Of a stretch of 58,515 nucleotides of DNA, positions 1-8,001 are shown one piece after another. A model generated the notes under the pieces. It had not been told where the DNA came from. It worked only from the letters and a program-made list of their open reading frames with translations, and did not search any database. The stretch lies in NCBI GenBank assembly GCA_002293475.1, contig DBDG01000010.1, positions 12,834 through 71,348 on the forward strand, given 5' to 3'. This DNA comes from Lachnospiraceae bacterium UBA938 (GTDB lineage: Bacteria > Bacillota > Clostridia > Lachnospirales > Lachnospiraceae). The position numbers and the translations under genes are program-made. The stretch's first letter is position 1, and the number at the start of each line of letters is the position of its first letter.

Positions 1-179
1 CCGCCAGCCACGCTTATAGTAGTTTGCTTCTGTCTCCTCATAATGCCATCCCTAGTTGATTGAGGCTAATATATTAAATTTTACTAAAAATGATTTATTA
101 ATATTATTTTATTATATAATATTTATAATTATGTAATAGTAGTGCTTCACACCGTCAGGTAACGCAGGGAGGGAAGAGG
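1..179. other. AT-rich leader region before the lipid kinase
   Basis: No gene can be supported here. Bases 1-60 are moderately GC-rich and may be the edge of a neighbouring unit, but no start codon with a ribosome binding site is visible. Bases 60-140 are strongly AT-rich, with several TATAAT-like hexamers, and probably hold the promoter of the lipid kinase. A GGGAGGGAAGAGG stretch at about 167-179 provides its ribosome binding site. Confidence 0.4.
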
Positions 180-1076
180 ATGAAATTGCTTTTTATTTAT
201 AATCCGCGAGCCGGAAAGGCGCAGATCAGAAGCAATCTTCTGGATATTATTGATATTTTGACAAAAGCAGGCTATGAGGTGACGGCTCATCCTACCCAGG
301 ATGTTGGCGACGCGATTGAGGCTGTAAGGAAGCTGGAACCGGAGAGCTATGATCTTATTGTGTGTAGCGGGGGAGACGGAACTCTTGATGAAGTGGTAAG
401 GGGGATGATGCAATGCCGTCTGCAGATTCCTATTGGCTATGTGCCCGCCGGTAGTACGAATGATTTTGCGCGGAGCCTGCAGATACCCCAGAATATGATC
501 AAGGCGGCGGAAAGAATCGTAAGCGGCCAGTCATTTTCGTGCGATATCGGTATCTTTAATGATGTTACTTTTGTTTATATTGCGGCGTTTGGGCTGTTTA
601 CGGATGTTTCTTATGAGACCAAGCAGGATATGAAAAATGTTCTTGGGCATATGGCTTATATACTTGAGGGCATGAAACGGCTGCCGGCGATCAAGCCTTG
701 CCATATGCGGATTCACTGCGAAGAGCTGGAGATTGAGGATGATTTTTTGTTTGGAATGGTCACGAATTCGGTCTCAGTAGGCGGATTTAAAGGGATAACC
801 GGTAAAAATATTGAACTGGATGACGGAATGTTTGAGGTCACAATCATTAAGATGCCGCAGAACGCCATTGAACTCAATATGTTAATGGGTGCCTTTATCA
901 GCCGTAAAATCAATACTGACTATATGTATTGCTTTAAGACTTCCCACATTATCGTGGAGTCAGACCAAGAAGTGCCATGGACTCTGGATGGGGAATTCGG
1001 CGGGAAACATAAGAAGGCAGACATAGCCAATGCCCAAAAAGCTTTGCGAATAGTGGGCGTGGAAGGTATCGATTGA
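180..1076 (+). CDS. Diacylglycerol kinase-family lipid kinase (YegS/BmrU type)
   Basis: The 298-residue protein has the diacylglycerol kinase catalytic fold. An N-terminal nucleotide-binding part starts MKLLFIYNPRAGKAQ. The hallmark GGDGTLDEVV lies at about residues 63-73, followed by PAGSTNDFARSL at about 88-99. The C-terminal half is the beta-sandwich domain of the YegS/DgkB family. Members phosphorylate diacylglycerol or related lipids on the inner membrane face with ATP, returning lipid to phospholipid synthesis. Which lipid this one uses cannot be read from sequence. The length (about 300) is normal, and the start is supported by a strong purine-rich ribosome binding site directly upstream. 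It is followed by a 170-bp gap and then fba, so it is probably a single-gene unit. The family assignment is firm and the exact substrate is inferred. Confidence 0.93.
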   Translation: MKLLFIYNPRAGKAQIRSNLLDIIDILTKAGYEVTAHPTQDVGDAIEAVRKLEPESYDLIVCSGGDGTLDEVVRGMMQCRLQIPIGYVPAGSTNDFARSLQIPQNMIKAAERIVSGQSFSCDIGIFNDVTFVYIAAFGLFTDVSYETKQDMKNVLGHMAYILEGMKRLPAIKPCHMRIHCEELEIEDDFLFGMVTNSVSVGGFKGITGKNIELDDGMFEVTIIKMPQNAIELNMLMGAFISRKINTDYMYCFKTSHIIVESDQEVPWTLDGEFGGKHKKADIANAQKALRIVGVEGID

Positions 1077-1193
1077 TTCATCTCAATAGTTTTAGTGTAA
1101 GTGTAATGCTTTTAGATTAAGCGGGCAATAAGGAACAGACGATAAGACAGATCATTATTGTAATTCCTAGTTTCTTTTTGGGGAATAATAGTT

Positions 1194-1199
1194 TATAAT
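1194..1199 (+). promoter_or_regulatory. Probable -10 element of fba
   Basis: A perfect TATAAT lies about 48 bp before the fba start codon in an AT-rich gap. The -35 position 17 bp upstream is a poor match, so only the -10 is called. A GGAGG-type site precedes the ATG at 1247. Confidence 0.45.
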
Positions 1200-1246
1200 A
1201 AGTAGCGATAGGTACTGGAATGATAAAATAAACGGAGGTAAGGAAG

Positions 1247-2110
1247 ATGTTAGTTGCAGCAACAGAAATGCTACAAAAAGCTAAAGCAGGCCATTATGCG
1301 GTCGGTCAGTTCAATATCAATAACCTGGAGTGGACCAAAGCGGTTCTGTTAACGGCACAGGAGAACAATTCACCCGTCATTCTTGGGGTGTCCGAAGGCG
1401 CCGGAAAGTATATGGGCGGGTACAATACGGTGGTCGGTATGGTTAACGGCTTGATCAAAGATCAGAATATCACGGTTCCCGTGGCGATTCATCTGGATCA
1501 CGGCAGCTATGACCACTGCTATAAATGCATTGAGGCAGGATTTTCATCGGTAATGTTTGACGGTTCTCATTATCCCATCGAAGAAAATATCACTAAGACT
1601 AAAGAATTGGTTGCGGCAGCCCATGCCAAGGGAATATCCATAGAAGCAGAGGTCGGCTCCATCGGCGGCGAAGAAGATGGTGTAATCGGTGCCGGGGAAT
1701 GTGCTGATCCCGCTGAATGTAAGGCTATCGCTGATCTGGGCATTGATTTCCTTGCGGCCGGTATCGGTAATATCCATGGTAAATATCCGGCGAACTGGGC
1801 GGGACTTTCCTTTGAAACCTTGGATGCGATCCAGCAGCTGACCGGGGACATGCCGCTGGTGCTTCATGGCGGTACCGGTATCCCTACTGAGATGATTCAG
1901 AAAGCTATTTCTCTTGGCGTGGCTAAGATCAATGTTAATACTGAGTGCCAGCTTTCATTTGCCGCCGCTACGCGGAAGTACATCGAAGCCGGCAAGGATC
2001 TGGAGGGAAAAGGATTTGACCCCCGTAAGCTGCTTGCGCCCGGTTTTGAAGCCATTAAGGCTACAGTTAAGGAAAAGATGGAAATATTCGGGTCGGTTAA
2101 CAAGGCTTAA
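1247..2110 (+). CDS. fba: Class II fructose-1,6-bisphosphate aldolase
   Basis: This 287-residue protein is a zinc-dependent class II aldolase, which reversibly cleaves fructose-1,6-bisphosphate to glyceraldehyde-3-phosphate and dihydroxyacetone phosphate in glycolysis and gluconeogenesis. The zinc and catalytic segment HLDHGS (D84, H85) is present, as are the GSIGGEEDG loop, the HGGTGIP zinc/phosphate segment and the INVNTE substrate-binding strand. Length is typical of the shorter bacterial class II group (about 285). It starts at an ATG after a clear AGGTAAGGAAG-type ribosome binding site and has its own likely promoter. A hairpin follows the stop codon, so it appears monocistronic. Tagatose-bisphosphate aldolases share this fold, but the housekeeping role is favoured by the isolated context without sugar-uptake genes. 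Confidence 0.95.
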   Translation: MLVAATEMLQKAKAGHYAVGQFNINNLEWTKAVLLTAQENNSPVILGVSEGAGKYMGGYNTVVGMVNGLIKDQNITVPVAIHLDHGSYDHCYKCIEAGFSSVMFDGSHYPIEENITKTKELVAAAHAKGISIEAEVGSIGGEEDGVIGAGECADPAECKAIADLGIDFLAAGIGNIHGKYPANWAGLSFETLDAIQQLTGDMPLVLHGGTGIPTEMIQKAISLGVAKINVNTECQLSFAAATRKYIEAGKDLEGKGFDPRKLLAPGFEAIKATVKEKMEIFGSVNKA

Positions 2111-2162
2111 GTAATTACCGGAAGAGTTATTTTTTATAGGAAGAGTAATTAATTATATGAAG

Positions 2163-2187
2163 CGGACCGGTATGACTTGCCGGTCCG
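2163..2187 (+). terminator. fba: Hairpin after fba
   Basis: CGGACCGG and CCGGTCCG form an 8-bp GC-rich stem with a 9-nt loop. The following TTCATAATTTGTT is only partly U-rich, so termination may be incomplete. It lies 52 bp after the fba stop. Confidence 0.6.
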
Positions 2188-2343
2188 TTCATAATTTGTT
2201 CATATTTAATTTAAAAACATTTAACTTACTTATCATTCTTTAGACATTTCTCTTGACTATAATAAAAACATAGAAACGAAATACCTGATGAACATTATAA
2301 GCCGATACCAGTATTAATACTATTAATAACTTTTTCATAATAA

Positions 2344-2401
2344 ATGCCAAGTAAATTTCGATTTACTTGGCATCCTCCCTTTTTAGGGAGGTTTTTATTT
2401 T
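2344..2401 (+). terminator. Double hairpin: 13-bp TTCG stem-loop followed by intrinsic terminator
   Basis: ATGCCAAGTAAAT (2344-2356) and ATTTACTTGGCAT (2361-2373) form a perfect 13-bp stem closed by a TTCG tetraloop. Immediately after it, CCTCCC and GGGAGG form a second stem followed by TTTTTATTTT, a proper intrinsic terminator for plus-strand transcripts. It could be the final stop for fba read-through or the 3' end of a small RNA. On the minus strand the hairpins lie just after queT but lack a T tract. Confidence 0.7.
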
Positions 2402-2425
2402 GCCGGAAACAGTGCTTTACACGCT

Positions 2426-2911
2426 TTAGTATCCAAAGATTTTCATCCGGTACTTGTCCAAGGTAAACAGAAGCAGCATGCCTAATATACCGCAGGAAAT
2501 GATCTCTCCGATAGCAACCGTTACAAATGAAGCCCCCAGTGTCGGAACGCCATAAGCATATAAGAGAACAAAGGGAATGATGAGGGTGTTGGCGACAATA
2601 GGAGGGACAGGAGCGAGCCATTTAGAACGGCGGAGCCGGTAGGTGAAAACAGCTCCGATCAAGGTGGCTAGGCTTCCGAAGATAATATCAAGAAGGGCGC
2701 AGCCGGTCAGGATATTGCTTAGCAGGCAGCCGATAGTCAGGCCAGGAATGGCGGCAGGGGTAAAGAAGGGCAAGATGGTGAGTGCTTCGGAAAAGCGGAC
2801 CTGTATGGCATGGCTGGCAAGGCCAAAAGCATTGGCAATAAAGGTCAATACTACATAGAGCGCGGCTATGATAGCCGCTTGGGTGATAGAATCTGCTTTT
2901 GATGGTTTCAT
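2426..2911 (-). CDS. queT: Queuosine-precursor transporter, ECF substrate-binding (S) component
   Basis: This 161-residue hydrophobic protein has about five or six membrane segments and the QueT-family pattern. It has a short basic N-terminus, a first helix with ALYVVLTF, then the QVRFSEAL segment typical of ECF S components. QueT proteins bind a queuosine precursor such as preQ1 and work with a shared ECF energizing module (two ATPases and a T protein), not present in this window. The gene lies 55 bp after the PRPP synthetase gene on the same strand. The gap between them carries a preQ1-class-I-like aptamer whose 3' part includes the AAGGAG ribosome binding site, which independently supports the substrate. 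The family call is strong and substrate specificity is inferred from family plus riboswitch. Confidence 0.85.
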   Translation of the reverse strand: MKPSKADSITQAAIIAALYVVLTFIANAFGLASHAIQVRFSEALTILPFFTPAAIPGLTIGCLLSNILTGCALLDIIFGSLATLIGAVFTYRLRRSKWLAPVPPIVANTLIIPFVLLYAYGVPTLGASFVTVAIGEIISCGILGMLLLFTLDKYRMKIFGY

Positions 2912-2918
2912 GATAATT

Positions 2919-2960
2919 CTCCTTAGTTTTTTTTATCGTGTGGATGTTGCGAACACACGT
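2919..2960 (-). promoter_or_regulatory. queT: Candidate class I preQ1 riboswitch, translational type
   Basis: Read on the minus strand, CGTGTG and CACACG form a 6-bp stem around the loop TTCGCAACATC. It is followed by an A-rich tail ATAAAAAAAACTAAGGAG. This matches the class I preQ1 aptamer layout: one short hairpin, an A-rich tail and a short pseudoknot from the tail end back to the loop. Here the tail end is the queT ribosome binding site, so ligand binding would hide it. The element starts 7 nt after the prs stop codon and would act inside the operon on queT alone. Confidence 0.75.
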
Positions 2961-2966
2961 AATGAT

Positions 2967-4157
2967 TTAATCCAGTTTCTGTCCGGCTTTATATTTAGCG
3001 ACGGCACTTTGAATACGGGCATAGGGATCGAGCAGGTCACTGATGGAAGAATCGTGGTTCAGGGTGTCGATCAGATAGGCAATGTATTTGCTCATGTCAC
3101 AGTTGATATACCATTCCCGCTCCAGCAGTTCCGGCGACTGGTAAATCAGGTTTGTCGTCAGTACCCGGTCAAAAATGCCGTTTTTGTAGGCTTTGTCAAA
3201 GCGCTCCAGCCCGCTGGTAAAAAGCCCGAAGGTAGAGAAGATGAATATCTGTTTAGCTTTTCGCATCTTTAGGGCGGTGGCGACTTCGAGGACGCTTTCC
3301 CCGGAGGAGATCATGTCATCGATGATGATCATGTCCTTTCCTTCAACATCGGTGCCCAGAAATTCGTGGGCGACCACGGGGTTTCGTCCGTTGACTATTT
3401 TGGTATAGTCACGGCGTTTATAGAACATGCCCATGTCCAGCCCTAGGACGTTGGCAATATAGATGGCTCGGCTCATGCCGCCTTCATCGGGGCTGATAAC
3501 CATCATGTGTTCGGAATCAAGCAGCAGGCCCGGTACATTTTTTAGAAGCCCCTTGATGAACTGATAGGCCGCCTGGATGGTCTCAAAGCCATGAAGCGGA
3601 ATCGCATTTTGTACCCGGGGGTCATGGGCATCAAAGGTTATGATGTTATCAACGCCCATATGCACCATTTCCTGTAGGGCAATGGCACAGTCAAGGGATT
3701 CCCTGGCGGTCCGTTTGTTCTGACGGCTTTCATATAGATATGGCATAAGAACGGTGATGCGCCTAGCTTTGCCGCCTACGGCGGCAATAATCCTTTTTAG
3801 ATCCTGATAGTGGTCATCAGGAGACATGTGATTATCATTGCCAAATAAGGAGTAGGTCAGGCTGTGGTTACATACATCCACAAGCAGGTACAGATCGCTG
3901 CCCCGCACGGATTCTTGGATGACGCCTTTCGCCTCGCCGGTGCCGAACCTTGGCACCTTGGCCTTAAGTATATAAGAATCGCGCTGATAACCGGCAAATG
4001 CCAGGCTGTCTTTGTGCTCATTTTTGCGTTCGGTTCGCCATTGTACCAGATAATCGTCTATCTTTTCGCCGAGGGCTTTACAGCCTTCCAAAGGAATGAT
4101 GCCGAGAGAGCCAGCGGGAATCGTCTCCAGGTTTCTTTTGTTTTCGCGTTTTGTCAT
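2967..4157 (-). CDS. prs: Ribose-phosphate pyrophosphokinase, long clostridial form
   Basis: The protein makes phosphoribosyl pyrophosphate (PRPP) from ribose-5-phosphate and ATP, the precursor for purines, pyrimidines, NAD, histidine and tryptophan. It has the PRPP-synthetase signatures VISPDEGGMSRA and the PRPP-binding loop MIIIDDMISSGES. A catalytic flexible-loop segment YESRQNKR lies upstream. At 396 residues it exceeds the classical 310-320, with an N-terminal extension of about 50 residues and a C-terminal tail. Such long versions are seen as a second Prs-like family in Clostridia, so it may be a paralogue rather than the only Prs of the cell. The start is an ATG after a GAGGCAC-type site. 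It lies between dnaI-like and queT on the same strand, with short gaps suggesting cotranscription. Confidence 0.88.
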   Translation of the reverse strand: MTKRENKRNLETIPAGSLGIIPLEGCKALGEKIDDYLVQWRTERKNEHKDSLAFAGYQRDSYILKAKVPRFGTGEAKGVIQESVRGSDLYLLVDVCNHSLTYSLFGNDNHMSPDDHYQDLKRIIAAVGGKARRITVLMPYLYESRQNKRTARESLDCAIALQEMVHMGVDNIITFDAHDPRVQNAIPLHGFETIQAAYQFIKGLLKNVPGLLLDSEHMMVISPDEGGMSRAIYIANVLGLDMGMFYKRRDYTKIVNGRNPVVAHEFLGTDVEGKDMIIIDDMISSGESVLEVATALKMRKAKQIFIFSTFGLFTSGLERFDKAYKNGIFDRVLTTNLIYQSPELLEREWYINCDMSKYIAYLIDTLNHDSSISDLLDPYARIQSAVAKYKAGQKLD

Positions 4158-4198
4158 ATTTGTGCCTCGCTTTCTGTGCTGTTAAATGACAACCGTGA

Positions 4199-5197
4199 TT
4201 AGGAGATTTTGGGCGACGTACTTTGCCGCCGCAGATTTTCCTCACGTTTTTTAATCATCCTGATATCCGGGCCGGTGAGCTTGTATAACTGATAGTTGCT
4301 GCTGATCCGGGAAAATATCCGTTCGGAATACCGGTCTTTTAGTTCCGCCAGCGACAGATTGGTGGAAACAATCGTTGACTGTCTGGCCATATGGCGTTCA
4401 TTCAGGCAGGAAAAAAGCTGAGTAGCCACAAAGCTGTTGGTCATTTCGGTGCCCAGGTCATCTATGATCAGGAGGTCGCAGCCATAGAGATCTCCGTGCA
4501 TATCATAGGGGGGTTCACTATTCTTATAGTTGTACATATTGTGGGACAATGCTTCAAAGAGTCCGGCGGCGCTGAAGTAGATGACGGATTCGCCTTCTTC
4601 AATCAGGGTCTGGGCGATACAGCCGGACAGAAAAGATTTTCCCGTTCCAACTGTACCATAAAAAAACAGATTTTGGTAGTCGTTACGGAAATTTTTTATA
4701 AAATCTTGGCAGGCAGATACGGCATTTTTAAAACGGGACAGGTCTTCCCCTTGATAATAATTATAAGAAAGGGTAGAAAAATTCTCGCTTTTCATCATTT
4801 CCTGGATGCCGGACTGTTCATAGAGCAGGGTAATGATCGACTGCTTAAAACAATGGCATTTGACGCCGTCATGATAGCCGGTGTCCTGACAGTAAGGACA
4901 GTCATAAAGCGGCTCCAGATAATCGGGGACTATACTATGGTCGGCTAATAGCTGTTTCTTAGCGGCGGACAGAGCTTTGAGAATTTCCTTTAATTCATCT
5001 AAAGCATTTTCGTCACCGTCAAGATATTTCTTCCCCTGAGCTACGGAAACAGAAGCAACGTCATCATCCAGTTTCCGATAGCCAGGCACATGAGCGTAAA
5101 CGTAAGCAACGCGTTCCTCAAGCCGATGGCGGTTACGGTTCTGGGTTTCTTCATAACCGCGGATAATGGTATTATATTGCAAATTGCTTAAACCCAC
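4199..5197 (-). CDS. DnaC/DnaI-like helicase loader ATPase
   Basis: This 332-residue AAA+ ATPase is of the DnaC/DnaI family, which loads the replicative helicase DnaB/DnaC onto DNA. A zinc-binding-like cysteine group (CPYC and CHC, about residues 99-116) ends the N-terminal domain, as in DnaI. Walker A GTVGTGKS is at about 181-188 and Walker B LLIIDDLGTE at about 243-252. A Box VII-like arginine segment follows (RIFSRI). The start is GTG at 5197, chosen because an AAGGAG site lies 9 nt upstream. That site overlaps the stop codon of the upstream dnaD-domain gene, so the two are translationally linked. IstB-type transposition ATPases share motifs, but the cysteine cluster and DnaD neighbour favour the replication role. 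Confidence 0.88.
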   Translation of the reverse strand: MGLSNLQYNTIIRGYEETQNRNRHRLEERVAYVYAHVPGYRKLDDDVASVSVAQGKKYLDGDENALDELKEILKALSAAKKQLLADHSIVPDYLEPLYDCPYCQDTGYHDGVKCHCFKQSIITLLYEQSGIQEMMKSENFSTLSYNYYQGEDLSRFKNAVSACQDFIKNFRNDYQNLFFYGTVGTGKSFLSGCIAQTLIEEGESVIYFSAAGLFEALSHNMYNYKNSEPPYDMHGDLYGCDLLIIDDLGTEMTNSFVATQLFSCLNERHMARQSTIVSTNLSLAELKDRYSERIFSRISSNYQLYKLTGPDIRMIKKREENLRRQSTSPKIS

Positions 5198-5211
5198 GTT
5201 GCTGTTCTCCT

Positions 5212-6345
5212 TTAGTTGCTCAGGATTTCTTTTTCGAGAGCGTCAAAATCATAGTGGTTCTGCTTAAACTGATTAAACTTGCCTACGTTTGCCGGATTTT
5301 TTGCCGGAAATGTGGTCTCTTTATAGATGGCGTCCAGTTGTCTGACATCGGTCTTATTACGGACGTTTTGGGATTTCCAGTTGACTAAGATGGTGTTACA
5401 GTATTCAAAGCGATGTTTTTCGGTAGCCATAACAGTGCGTTCACAGGCTTCAAAGATAACATCAGCAGAAAAACCAAGCTCACGGTACCAGCGGAGGATA
5501 TAGGCGGCTTCTGCTTTGGTGGGCGTGCCGCTTCTGCCAAGCGCCTTCATGATGTCATAAACGATCTTGTCGTATTTACCGGCGCTCCTAGCGGCCTGTT
5601 TAGGGGTGGCTATCCCTTCTTCCGCCCAGCTGACGGCGACTTTTTCTATGTAGCGGAAATCCTTTTTGCCGCGTTCGACGCAGTACTGAATCAAATAATC
5701 AATCAAGTCAATTGAGAAATGCAGGGTATCGGAAAAAAACAATATCATCTTTATTTCGGAGGCGCTTAAGGTCTTTCCGAGATACTGCTCTACAACGAAA
5801 AGAAGCTGCGAAGTTTCTTCGGCCTCCTTGAAAGCCTTCAGATCATCAAGGGTATAAGACGGCTTCTCATAGGAAAGCTTTTTATCAGGACCCTTGCCAT
5901 CAGGAACCTTGTCATTAAGAACCTTGTCATTAGGAACCTTGTCATTAGGAACCTTTTCATCATAATAATTTTCGCTGGGAAGGGGGGTAATGATTTCCCG
6001 GGAAGATGTTACCGGAACAGCAAAAGCCATCTGCTCAACCGCTGGTTTCTGGCTGATCTGTTTCAGATGAATACCGGTCAGATTTTTGGCATCGTCGTAA
6101 TCCAAAGCAAGCAGCCGGTTCTTTTCCCAGTATTTTAAGGCGCGCAGAATATCTTTTTCCGTGTAATTGAATTTATCGGCAATGTCAGAGATGCTGGTAA
6201 CCTTATGAGCACTCATCATCCGAATGAGGTATAAAAATACTTTAAGCTGAGCGTCATTGGCATCCTTCATATATTCGTCAATAAAAAGATTGGAGACCAC
6301 GGTAGCGTCATCATAATCATCCTGATAAATAGTGAGAGGGCTCAT
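5212..6345 (-). CDS. DnaD domain-containing primosome protein
   Basis: This 377-residue protein is of the DnaD/DnaB (Firmicutes primosome) family, which remodels DNA and recruits the helicase at origins and restart sites. The N-terminal part (about 1-110) looks like the winged-helix DDBH1 region. The C-terminal half (about 230-340) is a DnaD (DDBH2) domain, including the AVSWAEEGI segment resembling the family's YxxxIxxxW-type motif. Between them, at about residues 130-155, is a run of five-residue repeats (KVPND and variants) encoded by a 15-bp DNA repeat, a low-complexity linker. It lies 14 bp before the helicase-loader gene and follows murC after a 249-bp gap that carries DnaA-box-like sequences. 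Gene pairing DnaD-DnaI supports the role. Confidence 0.88.
   Translation of the reverse strand: MSPLTIYQDDYDDATVVSNLFIDEYMKDANDAQLKVFLYLIRMMSAHKVTSISDIADKFNYTEKDILRALKYWEKNRLLALDYDDAKNLTGIHLKQISQKPAVEQMAFAVPVTSSREIITPLPSENYYDEKVPNDKVPNDKVLNDKVPDGKGPDKKLSYEKPSYTLDDLKAFKEAEETSQLLFVVEQYLGKTLSASEIKMILFFSDTLHFSIDLIDYLIQYCVERGKKDFRYIEKVAVSWAEEGIATPKQAARSAGKYDKIVYDIMKALGRSGTPTKAEAAYILRWYRELGFSADVIFEACERTVMATEKHRFEYCNTILVNWKSQNVRNKTDVRQLDAIYKETTFPAKNPANVGKFNQFKQNHYDFDALEKEILSN
5884..5958 (-). repeat. Five in-frame 15-bp tandem repeats in dnaD
   Basis: Five imperfect 15-bp units, plus-strand pattern ATTAGGAACCTTGTC with variants, lie head to tail. Each encodes five residues of the KVPND type on the minus strand. 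Because the unit length is a multiple of three, copy number can change without shifting frame. Confidence 0.9.
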
Positions 6346-6594
6346 TCATATTCACCTGTTTCCCATAATTTCATATAATTCAAAGCAATAGGAATTATAG
6401 CATATTCTTTTTGAAAAAGGAATAGCTAATTTGTCCTAAACCATTGAAAACACTGGATTTCCAGAAAACTGTGGATAAGGTGGACGGGGTGGATATAGTC
6501 AAAAAAAGTATAATATATGCTCCTTTTATTCCATAAAAATATCCACATGATTCCAACCGTTTTTACATAAGAATCTTGTGGATATAGTGGACAA
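6346..6594. other. Intergenic region with DnaA-box-like 9-mers
   Basis: The 249-bp gap between dnaD (start at 6345) and murC (stop at 6595), both on the minus strand, holds one exact TGTGGATAA at 6470-6478. It also holds GGTGGATAT at 6488-6496, ATATCCACA at 6539-6547 and TGTGGATAT at 6577-6585, the last two one base from the DnaA-box consensus TTATCCACA or its complement. A minus-strand TATAAT near 6400 is the likely -10 of the dnaD operon. No open reading frame is supported. Confidence 0.55.
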
Positions 6595-8001
6595 CTATTT
6601 TGCCAAAAGATTTTCTCCGATCTTTACGACATCCCCGGCACCCATAGTTATTAACAGGTCATTTTCTTCACAATTTTTTAAAATATATTTTTCTATCTCT
6701 CCAAACCCGTTAGGAGTAGGAAAATAATAACATTCCGTGCCCAGATTCCGGAGGGCGTCCTGCAGATCCATAGAACTGATCCCTAGGGTGTCTTTTTCAC
6801 GGGCAGCATAGATGTCTGGAAGAAGAACCTTATCTGCCAGTGAAAGCGCCGTAGCAAAATCGCTTAAGAAGGCTTTGGTGCGGGTATAGGTATGGGGCTG
6901 AAAAACACACCAGATCATTCGGTGGGGGTAATTCCGGGCGGTTTTTAAAGTTGCGGTAATTTCTGTGGGATGGTGTGCATAATCATCTATTATAGTAATA
7001 CCGTTTTTACAGCCTTTTTCCTCAAAGCGCCTTTGCGTTCCGGTAAATAACCGCAAGGAGCGGTGAACGGTAGCGGATTCTATGCCAAGCAGGTCAGCTA
7101 GGGCAATGGCGGCCAAGGCATTATATACATTATGCTCGCCCTTGGAACCCAAGTTGAACAGTTCGGAGGCGGGGTAGTGCTGACCCTGAGCATGGTTCCT
7201 GTGTAAAGTAAAAGTTGCCCTTGCCAGCTTATCAAAGCTAATGTCGGATAAACTGTAGTCACAGGAAGAGGATGTGCCGTAGGTAATAATACGGCAGGAC
7301 AGCCCGTCGGTCACGGAAGTGACATTATCGATGTCACCATTGATGATCAGGGTCCCGTCCTCGGGCAGCAGGGCGGCAAAGCGGTGAAATGACTGCCGGA
7401 TATCTTCGATGTCCTTGAAGAAATCCAGATGATCCGCCTCTATATTCAGGACAATGCTGATTTTGGGCGAAAAAGACAGGAAACTGTTCGTATACTCGCA
7501 TGCTTCGGTTACAAAGATATCGGACTTGCCTATCCGGATATTTCCGCCGATTTCGTTAAGGATGCCGCCGATGGAAAGTGTCGGGTCTAACCCAGCCTGT
7601 AACAGGATCTCTGAGACCATGCCGGTGGTTGAAGTTTTTCCGTGGGTCCCGCTGATGGCGATGGGGAGCCGGTAATTTTTCATAATCTGTCCCAGCAGTT
7701 CCGCGCGGGAAAGCGAGCTGAGCCCTAAGTCTTTCATGGCGACATACTCGGGATTATCGGGGCGGATGGCACTGGTATAGACGACCAGATCAATAGCGGA
7801 GGACAGATTTTCGGCCCGCTGGCCGTAATAGATTACGGCGCCTTTGTCGGCCAAGGAACGGGTCAGGGGCGATTCTTTGATATCGGAGCCAGATACGGTA
7901 AAGTCTTCCGTAAGGAGGATCTCTGCCAGGCCGCTCATGCTGATGCCGCCGATGCCCATAAAATAAACATGAATAGGATGATTAAAATTTATCTGATACA
8001 T
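6595..8001 (-). CDS. murC: UDP-N-acetylmuramate--L-alanine ligase
   Basis: The 468-residue cytoplasmic enzyme adds L-alanine to UDP-N-acetylmuramate with ATP, the first peptide step of peptidoglycan synthesis. Three Mur-ligase regions can be followed. The first is an N-terminal UDP-binding Rossmann-like domain with GIGGISMSGLAEIL (about 16-29). The second is a central ATPase domain with ISGTHGKTSTTGM (about 116-128), followed by EADHLDFF. The third is a C-terminal domain with DDYAHHPTEI, characteristic of MurC. Length is normal for MurC (450-480). The start is ATG after GGAGGC. It stands alone at the head of the minus-strand block, with 249 bp to dnaD, and is read from the large AT-rich divergent region shared with glgC. 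Confidence 0.96.
   Translation of the reverse strand: MYQINFNHPIHVYFMGIGGISMSGLAEILLTEDFTVSGSDIKESPLTRSLADKGAVIYYGQRAENLSSAIDLVVYTSAIRPDNPEYVAMKDLGLSSLSRAELLGQIMKNYRLPIAISGTHGKTSTTGMVSEILLQAGLDPTLSIGGILNEIGGNIRIGKSDIFVTEACEYTNSFLSFSPKISIVLNIEADHLDFFKDIEDIRQSFHRFAALLPEDGTLIINGDIDNVTSVTDGLSCRIITYGTSSSCDYSLSDISFDKLARATFTLHRNHAQGQHYPASELFNLGSKGEHNVYNALAAIALADLLGIESATVHRSLRLFTGTQRRFEEKGCKNGITIIDDYAHHPTEITATLKTARNYPHRMIWCVFQPHTYTRTKAFLSDFATALSLADKVLLPDIYAAREKDTLGISSMDLQDALRNLGTECYYFPTPNGFGEIEKYILKNCEENDLLITMGAGDVVKIGENLLAK

Larger units (their letters stand above)
2111..2425. other. 315-bp gap between convergent fba and queT
   Basis: No protein-coding gene is supported. The gap holds the fba hairpin (2163-2187), an AT-rich stretch with a TATAAT hexamer at 2258-2263, and a pair of adjacent hairpins at 2344-2391 ending in a T tract, which are described separately. 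The only ATG-started frame in the middle is nine codons long and lacks a convincing ribosome binding site. Confidence 0.5.

Noticed and set aside
1..60. Short minus-strand open frame (GWHYEETE-like) at the window edge
   Set aside because: It reads protein-like for about 17 residues but follows an in-frame stop, has no start codon, and is cut by the edge, so it cannot be judged.
1544..1867. Long antisense frames inside fba, ATPase, mfd and other genes
   Set aside because: They mirror strongly coding genes on the other strand, lack ribosome binding sites and show no family motifs.
6346..6594. Chromosomal replication origin
   Set aside because: DnaA-box-like sites are present but no dnaA, dnaN or AT-rich unwinding array is beside them.
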